The notes under the pieces: generated by a model
Told to the model about the DNA's origin: nothing
The model's database searches: none
The model's input: the letters and a program-made list of their open reading frames with translations, nothing else
Translations under genes and position numbers: made by a program
Assembly: GCA_903844785.1 (NCBI GenBank)
Contig: CAIMVB010000008.1
Coordinates: 1-5,600, forward strand
Length of the DNA: 5,600 nucleotides
Direction of reading: 5' to 3'
Origin: an uncultured Rhodospirillales bacterium
Lineage (GTDB): Bacteria > Pseudomonadota > Alphaproteobacteria > Acetobacterales > Acetobacteraceae
Shown here: one piece after another, positions 1 to 5,193 of the stretch
Layout: every line of letters starts with the position of its first letter
How positions within the stretch are numbered: position 1 is the stretch's first letter

Positions 1-20
1 GCACTAGGCAATGAGCCGCT

Positions 21-1061
21 TCATGTCGCGGTTTCATCCAGGAAGCCCTTCACCGACTGAAACAGCTCGCCGCGATAGCGTTCCAACAAAATGGTATGCT
101 TGCCCTCCCCCAGCACCACCAGGCGCTTACCCGGGCTATTGGTCAGCAGTGGGAAAATCGCCATGGCCATGGCGGGCGGCGTATCGCGATCCCATTCCGC
201 CACCACCAGCAGGGTGGGTGCGGTGACCTTGGCCGGGTCCCAATAGGGCCGGCCGGCCTGGGCATATTCGCGCCCATCCAACAGCACGCCATTGGGGGCG
301 CGGAGCGTCTGCGGGTTGCGCCGCATGCCTTCCGGGTCGGTCGCCCAGGTCACGCCGGCCCAATGTTCAAACCAACCCGGCGGGATCAGCCCGGCGCGCT
401 TGCCTTCCGGCACACCTGTCATCCAGCGTTCCCGCGCCTGAGCCTGCGTCACGGTGCGGTAAGCGCCCAGCGTCGCAGTTGCGGCGCCACCAGCCAGGCT
501 TGGCCCATCACGCAACCAAGGTGGGGCAAACAGCACCAGGCGTTCCACCAGCGCGGGGTTATCGGCGGCGAAGCGGCCCATCAGCGTGCTCCCCCAGGAC
601 CAGCCGATATGCACCAGCTTCGCGACATTGCGCCTTTCGCGAATGAAGGCGGCGGCGGTGCCGATATCCTTCACCGCCGTCTCACCGCGCACGATGGGCG
701 GATTGGCTTCCGGCGGCTGGTTCATCTCCGGCGGGCGGGTGCTGCGGCCATAGCCGCGAATATCCAGGCACCAAACGTCAAAGCCCTGGCCTGCGATATA
801 ATCCATCCAGGACAGGCCACCGAGCGGCAAGTCAAACGCCGTATGCGCCGGATAGGTCGCGCCATGCACGAAAAGCACCGTGCGCGCTGGGGTGAAGGCG
901 TTCAGGTTTTCCGGGCGCTTATTACGCAAGAAAAGCTCGATCCCGGCATCGCCCGCCGGGATCATGAATTCCTCGGTCACCAGCGCGGCCTGGGCCTGGG
1001 CGGCAGAGGCAGCCAGCAACGGCGCGGCCAAAGGTGCCGCCAGCATGGTGCGTCGGTTCAT
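21..1061 (-). CDS. Exported alpha/beta-hydrolase fold protein, Tat-like signal
   Basis: Predicted 346-residue serine hydrolase. Residues 1-25 form a signal peptide: twin arginine at 3-4 (NRRTML), an alanine/leucine-rich core and an AQA-type cleavage site near 21-25, which suggests Tat export to the periplasm. The mature part has the alpha/beta-hydrolase landmarks in order: oxyanion-loop HG at 66-67, the DxRGYGRS segment at 100-107, the nucleophile elbow GWSWG with Ser155, a lid region at about 180-275, a probable acid Asp291 (Asp293 is the alternative) and His322 in GKHT. The catalytic triad therefore looks complete. The substrate cannot be read from the sequence; esters, lactones or haloalkane-type substrates are all possible. 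The ATG at 1061 is preceded on the minus strand by AGGGGG with a 6-base spacer, a reasonable ribosome site. It lies 64 bases downstream of the dehydrogenase gene on the same strand, so co-transcription is plausible. Confidence 0.9.
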   Translation of the reverse strand: MNRRTMLAAPLAAPLLAASAAQAQAALVTEEFMIPAGDAGIELFLRNKRPENLNAFTPARTVLFVHGATYPAHTAFDLPLGGLSWMDYIAGQGFDVWCLDIRGYGRSTRPPEMNQPPEANPPIVRGETAVKDIGTAAAFIRERRNVAKLVHIGWSWGSTLMGRFAADNPALVERLVLFAPPWLRDGPSLAGGAATATLGAYRTVTQAQARERWMTGVPEGKRAGLIPPGWFEHWAGVTWATDPEGMRRNPQTLRAPNGVLLDGREYAQAGRPYWDPAKVTAPTLLVVAEWDRDTPPAMAMAIFPLLTNSPGKRLVVLGEGKHTILLERYRGELFQSVKGFLDETAT

Positions 1062-1081
1062 CGGAAACCCCCTGTTCGTTC

Positions 1082-1100
1082 AGGGCCCTTATAGCGCCCT
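1082..1100 (-). promoter_or_regulatory. Short inverted repeat with a -10-like TATAAG, before the hydrolase gene
   Basis: In the 64-base gap between the dehydrogenase stop and the hydrolase start, AGGGC (1082-1086) and GCCCT (1096-1100) form a perfect 5-bp stem with a 9-base loop. There is no T-run after it, so it is a poor terminator. On the minus strand the loop carries TATAAG (1093-1088), five of six matches to a sigma-70 -10 box. The best-spaced -35 candidate (1116-1111, CTGATT) matches only three of six. It could be an internal promoter for the hydrolase, but chance is a fair explanation. Confidence 0.2.
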
Positions 1101-1125
1101 ATGCCGGGGAAATCAGCCCGCCCAT

Positions 1126-2136
1126 TCAATCCGATTCAGGCGGGATGACATTGGTGTTCAGCCCTTCCACCAGCACATCGCGCATCGTCTCGGCGCTTTT
1201 CAGCCGGATATCATCCCAGGCTTGCGGCGTATGGAAGGCAATATGCGGCGTGATGATCAGCCGCCCCGTCAGCCATTCTTCCTTGTTGCGATAGGCTTGC
1301 AGCAGGGATGGCACGGGCTCGACCGGCGGTTCCACGGGGATCACATCCAGCCCTGCCGCCGCCACATGCCCATCGCGCAAAACGCGTTCCAAGGCATCAA
1401 TATCCAGGATCGGGCCGCGCGCCGTATTCACCACCACGGCATCCTTCGGCAGCAGGCGCAATTCACGCTCCCCAATCAAACCGCGCGTTTTGCGCGTCAG
1501 CGGACAATGGATGGAAAGCACATCGGCCTGCGCGAGCATTTCATCCATGGTCCGGCAGCGCGTGACACCAATGGCGCGGTCCGATCCATTGGGCAAAGCG
1601 GGATCGTAAAACACCACGCGATAGCCAAGCGCCTTGGCGCGCAAGGCCGCCGCCGTGCCAATGCGCCCCAGGCCCAGAATGCCGAAGGTCTGCACTTCCT
1701 GCCGGCGCACTGCCGGATGCGGCATCACCGCCCATTTCGCGGGCGTCGGGCCGCGTTGTGTGTCGTGATACAGGGTCAAGCCGCGCCTTAACCCAAGCGC
1801 CATCAGCACAGCGAATTCCGCCACTTCCTGCGTGCCGTAATCCGGCACATTGCACACCTTGATGCCGCGCGCCGCGCAGGCCGCGCGGTCCACCCGGTCA
1901 TACCCCACGCCCATGCGGATCACGACCTTCAACTTCGGGAACCGCGCGATCTGATCGGCGGGAACAGCCATCCGCAGCGTCATGAGCCCTTCCGCCTGTT
2001 GGCAAAGCTCATCGGGCAATTCCGCGAGGGAGGTTTTGCACGGCCCCTGCAGGATGCGCACCGATGGCCCCATGATGCGCTGTTCCAAATCCGTATCGGG
2101 ATACAGACCTTCGGGTTCAAGGACGGTGAGTGTCAT
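1126..2136 (-). CDS. D-2-hydroxyacid dehydrogenase, NAD-dependent, CtBP-like
   Basis: A 336-residue cytosolic oxidoreductase of the D-isomer-specific 2-hydroxyacid dehydrogenase family, whose members interconvert 2-oxoacids and D-2-hydroxyacids with NAD(H). The sequence shows GVGYD at 76-80 and NVPDYGTQEVAEF at 97-109 in the substrate domain, as in C-terminal-binding-protein-like members. The nucleotide domain has the GxGxxG motif (G155, G157, G160) and an acidic Asp178 ending the second strand, which favours NAD over NADP. The catalytic residues are all present: Arg240 in NTARG, Glu269 in PVEPP and His298 in TPHIAF. Length is typical of the family. A short insert before the His motif (about 280-290, YRNKEEWLTG) follows the substrate loop. 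The specific substrate cannot be told. The ATG at 2136 has only a weak upstream GGAA as ribosome site, but family length and the N-terminal strand (TLTVLEPEG) support this start. It is probably the first gene of an operon with the hydrolase. Confidence 0.92.
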   Translation of the reverse strand: MTLTVLEPEGLYPDTDLEQRIMGPSVRILQGPCKTSLAELPDELCQQAEGLMTLRMAVPADQIARFPKLKVVIRMGVGYDRVDRAACAARGIKVCNVPDYGTQEVAEFAVLMALGLRRGLTLYHDTQRGPTPAKWAVMPHPAVRRQEVQTFGILGLGRIGTAAALRAKALGYRVVFYDPALPNGSDRAIGVTRCRTMDEMLAQADVLSIHCPLTRKTRGLIGERELRLLPKDAVVVNTARGPILDIDALERVLRDGHVAAAGLDVIPVEPPVEPVPSLLQAYRNKEEWLTGRLIITPHIAFHTPQAWDDIRLKSAETMRDVLVEGLNTNVIPPESD

Positions 2137-2157
2137 TTGGCGGTTCCATGGTTGGTT

Positions 2158-2173
2158 GCCCCAAGGATGGGGC
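2158..2173. promoter_or_regulatory. Small perfect inverted repeat in the divergent intergenic region
   Basis: GCCCC (2158-2162) and GGGGC (2169-2173) form a perfect 5-bp stem around a 6-base AAGGAT loop. It sits between the divergent dehydrogenase and SDR starts (gap 2137-2239). The position would suit an operator or a leader hairpin of the minus-strand dehydrogenase mRNA. In sequence this GC-rich, a 5-bp stem arises easily by chance, so this is only a pointer. Confidence 0.2.
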
Positions 2174-2185
2174 GGGCCGGCGGGG

Positions 2186-2214
2186 CTGGCAATGGCGCCG
2201 CGCTGGCCTATCCT
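2186..2214 (+). promoter_or_regulatory. Possible sigma-70-like promoter for the SDR/WD40-cytochrome pair
   Basis: CTGGCA (2186-2191; four of six matches to TTGACA) and TATCCT (2209-2214; four of six to TATAAT) are separated by 17 bases, the optimal spacing. Transcription would start near 2221, leaving a leader of about 20 bases that just contains the ribosome site of the SDR gene. The location is right, but the box matches are modest. Confidence 0.28.
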
Positions 2215-2225
2215 GCGGGGAGGCT

Positions 2226-2232
2226 AAGGGAG
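2226..2232 (+). promoter_or_regulatory. Ribosome binding site of the SDR gene
   Basis: AAGGGAG lies 7 bases upstream of the ATG at 2240. It is a good Shine-Dalgarno match at good spacing and fixes the SDR start. Confidence 0.7.
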
Positions 2233-2239
2233 CGGCTTC

Positions 2240-2989
2240 ATGGCGGAACGACGCATTCTGATCACCGGCGCAGCAAGCGGCATTGGCGCCGCAACGGCCC
2301 GCGCTTTCGCCGCACCGGGCGTGGCGCTGATGCTCCACACGCGGGCCAACCGCGAAGCGCTCGCGCGTGTCGCGGCGGCAGCGCGCGAGAAAGGCGCGCG
2401 GGTCGCGGAAGCCTTCGCCGACTTCACCGAAGCCGAGGCACCGGCACGGCTGGTTGCGGAAAGCATCGCGGCGCTTGGCGGCCTGGATGTGCTGGTGGCC
2501 AATGCCGGCTTTGCCGACCGCACGCCTATCGCCGCGCTGACCGATGCCGGCTTTGCCAAAAGCCATGAGGCCATCACCTTTAGCCTTCTCCGCTTGGCCC
2601 GCGCCGCCGCGCCGCATCTGGCAGCAGGGCAAGACCCTCGCCTGATTGCGGTTTCTTCCTTTGTTGCGCACCTGTTTCGCAATGATGTCACCACCTTCCC
2701 GGCCTCAGCCGCCGCCAAGGCAGCGGTGGAAGCGCTGGTGCGCGCACTCGCCATTGAATGGGCGCCGAAGGTCACGGTGAATGCCGTGGTGCCTGGCTAT
2801 ACGCGCAAAGACCCCGGCGCCCATGCCGCGCTTTCAGCGGCGCAATGGGAGGAAATTACCGCGCGCATCCCACTCCGGCGCCTTGGCACGCCCGATGATG
2901 TGGCCGCCACCATTGCTTTTCTTGCATCCCCCGGCGCGGGATACATCACTGGGCAATCCATCCATGTGAGCGGCGGTGTGGTGATGTGA
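2240..2989 (+). CDS. SDR-family oxidoreductase homologue lacking the catalytic tyrosine
   Basis: A 249-residue Rossmann-fold protein resembling FabG-like short-chain dehydrogenases. It has the cofactor motif TGAASGIG (residues 9-16), the structural NAG (88-90), the end-of-strand serines (139-140) and a C-terminal GRLGTPDDVA-like segment with GQSIHVSGG near 238-246. It departs from the family at the active site. The usual YxxxK reads SxxxK (Ser156, Lys160, in FPASAAAK), and no asparagine is seen at the helix-4 position (AITFSLL, 111-117). The only tyrosines are Tyr187 (PGY) and Tyr235, both outside the active-site segment. It may be a divergent enzyme, a binding protein or a scaffold; a 3-oxoacyl-ACP reductase role should not be assumed. 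The segment PGYTRKDPGAH (185-195), in the substrate-loop region, is distinctive. The stop overlaps the start of the WD40-cytochrome gene (TGATG), so the two are almost certainly one transcript and translationally coupled. Confidence 0.9.
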   Translation: MAERRILITGAASGIGAATARAFAAPGVALMLHTRANREALARVAAAAREKGARVAEAFADFTEAEAPARLVAESIAALGGLDVLVANAGFADRTPIAALTDAGFAKSHEAITFSLLRLARAAAPHLAAGQDPRLIAVSSFVAHLFRNDVTTFPASAAAKAAVEALVRALAIEWAPKVTVNAVVPGYTRKDPGAHAALSAAQWEEITARIPLRRLGTPDDVAATIAFLASPGAGYITGQSIHVSGGVVM

Positions 2990-4248
2990 TGCGGCGCTTC
3001 TTTTGGTTCTTGGTATTGCTGCTCGCTGCGCCCGCACTGGCGCAGGATTTGACCGGCCATGGCGGGCCGGTGCGCGCCGTGCTGCCCCTGCCGGATGAGC
3101 AACATATCGTATCCGCCAGCTTTGATCATGCCGTTATCCTATGGGATGCGCGCGCCGGGCAGGCACGCGCCGTCGCGCGTTGGCATCGCGGCAGCGTCAA
3201 TGCACTGGCGCTTTTGCCCGATGGGCGCATCGCGAGTGCTGGTGAGGGCGGGCGCATCGCACTTTGGGCGCCGGGGCTTGGCGCTGAACCGGCGCAAGTT
3301 CTGGAAGGGCATACGGGACAGATCGCCGCCCTTGCCGCGCGGGGCGAAAACCTTGCCTCCGCCGCCTGGGATGGGTCTGCTAGGCTTTGGAATCTTGCCG
3401 ATGGCAGCGCGAAAATCCTGGAAGGGCATCGCGGCAACGTCAATGCCGTGGCGTTTCGCGCCGATGGCACGCTGGTCAGCGCGGGGTTTGACGGCACTAT
3501 CAGGCTTTGGGCCGCTGATGGCAGCAATCAGATCATTGCCGAAGCCGGCCTGCCCCTGAATGCGTTGATTGCCCTGCCTGACGGGGGCCTCGCCGCCGGG
3601 GGCGTGGATGGCATACTGCGCCTGATCGCGGCCAATGGCGCCATGCGCGAAGTGGAAGCGGGCGCGCGGCCCATCGTGGCGCTCAGCCTGGATGCGTCGG
3701 GGGCAAGACTCGCGGTGGCATCGCTTGGCGGCAATGTGACGATCTGGGGGCTGGAAGCAGCGCGCCTGCTCCACACACTGGAAGGGCCGGGATTGCCCGT
3801 TTGGTCGCTGGCCTTCGCCCCGGATGGGCGCCTGCTTTGGACGGGGGGGGCTGATCGGCAAGTGCGGCGCTGGAATGCGCTCAGCGGGCGCGCCATTGGC
3901 CCCATCGCCGCGCCGGCAGCGGAAAATTTGCCTTCCGGCCTGGATGCACACGGTGCGCAGGTTTTTCGCGCCTGCAGCGCCTGCCATGCGCTGACGCCCG
4001 ATGCAGGCCCCATGGCGGGACCGCATCTCCATGGCATTTTTGGCCGGCGCATGGGAACCCTGCCGGGCTATGCCTATTCGGAACGGCTTGCGCGCGGTGA
4101 TATCATTTGGGATGCCGCGACGATTGGCGATTTATTCACGCGCGGGCCGGATGTGGTGACGCCAGGGACAAAAATGCCGGTGCAACGCGTGGATAATGCG
4201 GATGATCTCGCCGCGCTGCTGCGGTTTTTGGAACAAGCCACCCGATAA
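2989..4248 (+). CDS. Exported seven-bladed WD40 propeller fused to a mitochondrial-type cytochrome c
   Basis: A 419-residue protein from the ATG at 2989 (420 if the GTG at 2986 is used). Residues 1-18 are a Sec signal peptide: RR, a strong hydrophobic core and ALA before QD. Seven WD40 blades follow at about 21-57, 64-98, 105-139, 144-178, 185-217, 226-259 and 264-300. Blades 1-4 and 7 are well formed (LxGH starts and LWD/LWN-like ends in several); blades 5 and 6 are degenerate. A short linker leads to a class I cytochrome c domain (about 316-419). It has the heme motif CSACH (Cys329, Cys332, His333), GPHLHGIFGRR, a GYAYS segment and the distal ligand Met396 in PGTKMP. Its end, DLAALLRFLEQATR, closely follows the mitochondrial cytochrome c/c2 pattern. 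The only cysteines are the two heme ones, which fits a periplasmic c-type cytochrome matured by the Ccm or an equivalent system. The likely role is one-electron transfer with the propeller docking a partner; the partner is unknown. The start overlaps the SDR stop and lacks a clear Shine-Dalgarno site of its own. Confidence 0.92.
   Translation: MRRFFWFLVLLLAAPALAQDLTGHGGPVRAVLPLPDEQHIVSASFDHAVILWDARAGQARAVARWHRGSVNALALLPDGRIASAGEGGRIALWAPGLGAEPAQVLEGHTGQIAALAARGENLASAAWDGSARLWNLADGSAKILEGHRGNVNAVAFRADGTLVSAGFDGTIRLWAADGSNQIIAEAGLPLNALIALPDGGLAAGGVDGILRLIAANGAMREVEAGARPIVALSLDASGARLAVASLGGNVTIWGLEAARLLHTLEGPGLPVWSLAFAPDGRLLWTGGADRQVRRWNALSGRAIGPIAAPAAENLPSGLDAHGAQVFRACSACHALTPDAGPMAGPHLHGIFGRRMGTLPGYAYSERLARGDIIWDAATIGDLFTRGPDVVTPGTKMPVQRVDNADDLAALLRFLEQATR
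3301..3429 (+). repeat. In-phase intragenic repeats of the WD40 blades
   Basis: The 12-mer CTGGAAGGGCAT occurs at 3301-3312 and again at 3418-3429, 117 bases (39 codons) apart. The 10-base form CTGGAAGGGC recurs at 3778-3787, 360 bases later. Each encodes the LEG(H) start of a blade. This is the DNA trace of WD40 duplication and is not a mobile or regulatory repeat. The conserved nucleotides suggest that at least blades 3 and 4 are related by fairly close duplication. Confidence 0.6.
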
Positions 4249-4250
4249 GG

Positions 4251-5126
4251 TCAGCCTACTTCCATCGGCAGGCTGTCATCCTTCGCCCATTCATTCATGG
4301 AAGCATCATAAACCGCGATATTCTCGTGGCCGAGTTGATACAGCAAAAACGCATCCAGCGTCGCGGCAATGCCGCCGCCGCAATAGATCAGCTTGCGCTT
4401 GGCCTTATCCGCGCCAATGGACGCAAAGGCAGCGGCCACTTGATCCGGCGCTTTCAGCTTGAAGCTGCCCGCTTCAAACAAGGATGCCGCCGGCAGATTG
4501 ACGCTGCCCGGAATGCGCCCCGGCCTGCCATAACGCGGGTTCTCGCCACTATGCAGATCAGGCGCCAGCGCATTGATGGAACAAGTACCAGCATCACCAA
4601 TCGCGGCCAGCATTTCATCGCGCCCGACGAAAAGCCCAGGGCGCGGGCGGGCTTTCAGCGTCGCGGGGGGGTGTTTTGCCTCATCTGTGGAAAGCGGGCG
4701 GCCTTCCGCCACCCAGGTATCAATGCCGCCATCCAGAATGGCCACATCATCAAAGCCAATGGCACGCATCATCCACCAAACGCGCGTCGCCCATTGCGGT
4801 GTCTTGCGGGAATACAGCACTACGCGCGTGCCATCGCCAATGCCGCGTGCCGCAAGCCGTGCCGCCAGATCATCCGGCGCCGGCATGGTGAAATTAAAGC
4901 GGCCGGCGCGATCGGAAAGCTCCCCCTGCACATCGAGAAAACCCGCGCCCGGAATATGCCCGGCATCATGATCTTCCCGCCCGCTTTTGATGCTGTAAGG
5001 CCGGCCCGTGCCGGTTTCATACAAAAGATAGGTGCTGCAATCGAAGATGCGGAGCTTTGGGTCGCCCAGATTGGCCGCAAGCCAGGCAGTGCTGACAATC
5101 GCTTCGGGATGGGCATAGGCGGCCAT
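4251..5126 (-). CDS. Two-domain sulfurtransferase (rhodanese / 3-mercaptopyruvate sulfurtransferase family)
   Basis: A 291-residue protein with tandem rhodanese domains. The inactive N-terminal domain (about 8-145) contains GHIPGAGFLD (57-66), RVWWMMR (115-121) and LDGGIDTW (131-138). The catalytic C-terminal domain (about 165-288) contains GRIPGSVNLPA (203-213) and the active-site Cys249 in the loop CGGGIAAT (249-256). Such enzymes move a sulfane sulfur from thiosulfate or 3-mercaptopyruvate to a thiol or cyanide acceptor through a cysteine persulfide. The loop begins CG, as in mercaptopyruvate enzymes, rather than CRKG as in thiosulfate rhodaneses; substrate preference remains an inference. 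The protein appears cytosolic. The ATG at 5126 is chosen because GGAGGA stands just upstream and homology begins at PEAIVSTAWL. The open frame continues to 5282, but that extension lies over the methyltransferase gene. It converges on the cytochrome gene with 2 bases between stop codons. Confidence 0.92.
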   Translation of the reverse strand: MAAYAHPEAIVSTAWLAANLGDPKLRIFDCSTYLLYETGTGRPYSIKSGREDHDAGHIPGAGFLDVQGELSDRAGRFNFTMPAPDDLAARLAARGIGDGTRVVLYSRKTPQWATRVWWMMRAIGFDDVAILDGGIDTWVAEGRPLSTDEAKHPPATLKARPRPGLFVGRDEMLAAIGDAGTCSINALAPDLHSGENPRYGRPGRIPGSVNLPAASLFEAGSFKLKAPDQVAAAFASIGADKAKRKLIYCGGGIAATLDAFLLYQLGHENIAVYDASMNEWAKDDSLPMEVG

Positions 5127-5130
5127 GGGG

Positions 5131-5136
5131 TCCTCC
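5131..5136 (-). promoter_or_regulatory. Ribosome binding site that decides the sulfurtransferase start
   Basis: GGAGGA (minus strand, 5136-5131) is followed by CCCC and then the ATG at 5126. The strong match supports this ATG over the in-frame start at 5282. The spacer is somewhat short at 4 bases. Confidence 0.75.
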
Positions 5137-5142
5137 GTTTCT

Positions 5143-5193
5143 TGATCGCATAAGCCTGCACCGGGCGCGCCTGCCACGGCAAGCATGCGATCA
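5143..5193 (-). repeat. 9-bp perfect inverted repeat between methyltransferase and sulfurtransferase genes
   Basis: TGATCGCAT (5143-5151) pairs perfectly with ATGCGATCA (5185-5193), enclosing a 33-base loop that contains the palindrome GGCGCGCC (5164-5171). On the minus-strand transcript the first arm begins with the TGA stop of the methyltransferase. The second arm ends 6 bases before the GGAGGA ribosome site of the sulfurtransferase. It has no following U-run, so it is not a standard rho-independent terminator. Possible roles are an mRNA structure that tunes the downstream gene, or a protein-binding dyad. Confidence 0.45.

Noticed and set aside
96..1094. 332-codon open frame on the plus strand
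   Set aside because: It lies entirely antisense to the hydrolase gene, has no recognisable domain, and is rich in Arg, His, Gln and Gly as expected of a GC-rich shadow frame.
1082..1100. Rho-independent terminator after the dehydrogenase
   Set aside because: The stem is only 5 bp and no T-run follows it on the minus strand.
880..1791. 303-codon open frame on the plus strand
   Set aside because: It crosses the hydrolase start, the intergenic gap and much of the dehydrogenase in antisense. It has low-complexity Arg/His/Gln composition and no motif.
2117..2149. Ten-codon minus-strand mini-ORF (MEPPNDTHRP) overlapping the dehydrogenase start
   Set aside because: It has no ribosome site of its own, and an ATG this close to a start is easily a coincidence; there is no sign of a leader-peptide design such as repeated codons.
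1999..2568. 189-codon plus-strand frame crossing the divergent promoter region
   Set aside because: It overlaps both the dehydrogenase start and the SDR gene in another frame and becomes Arg/Gly-rich without any domain.
3301..3787. Direct repeats taken as a mobile-element or CRISPR-like signal
   Set aside because: They are in codon phase and encode the LEGH start of WD40 blades, so protein repeat structure explains them.
3139..4032. 297-codon open frame on the minus strand
   Set aside because: It is antisense to the WD40-cytochrome gene; its apparent repetition mirrors the WD40 repeats on the other strand.
4326..5153. 275-codon open frame on the plus strand
   Set aside because: It is antisense to the sulfurtransferase, whose rhodanese motifs are unambiguous.
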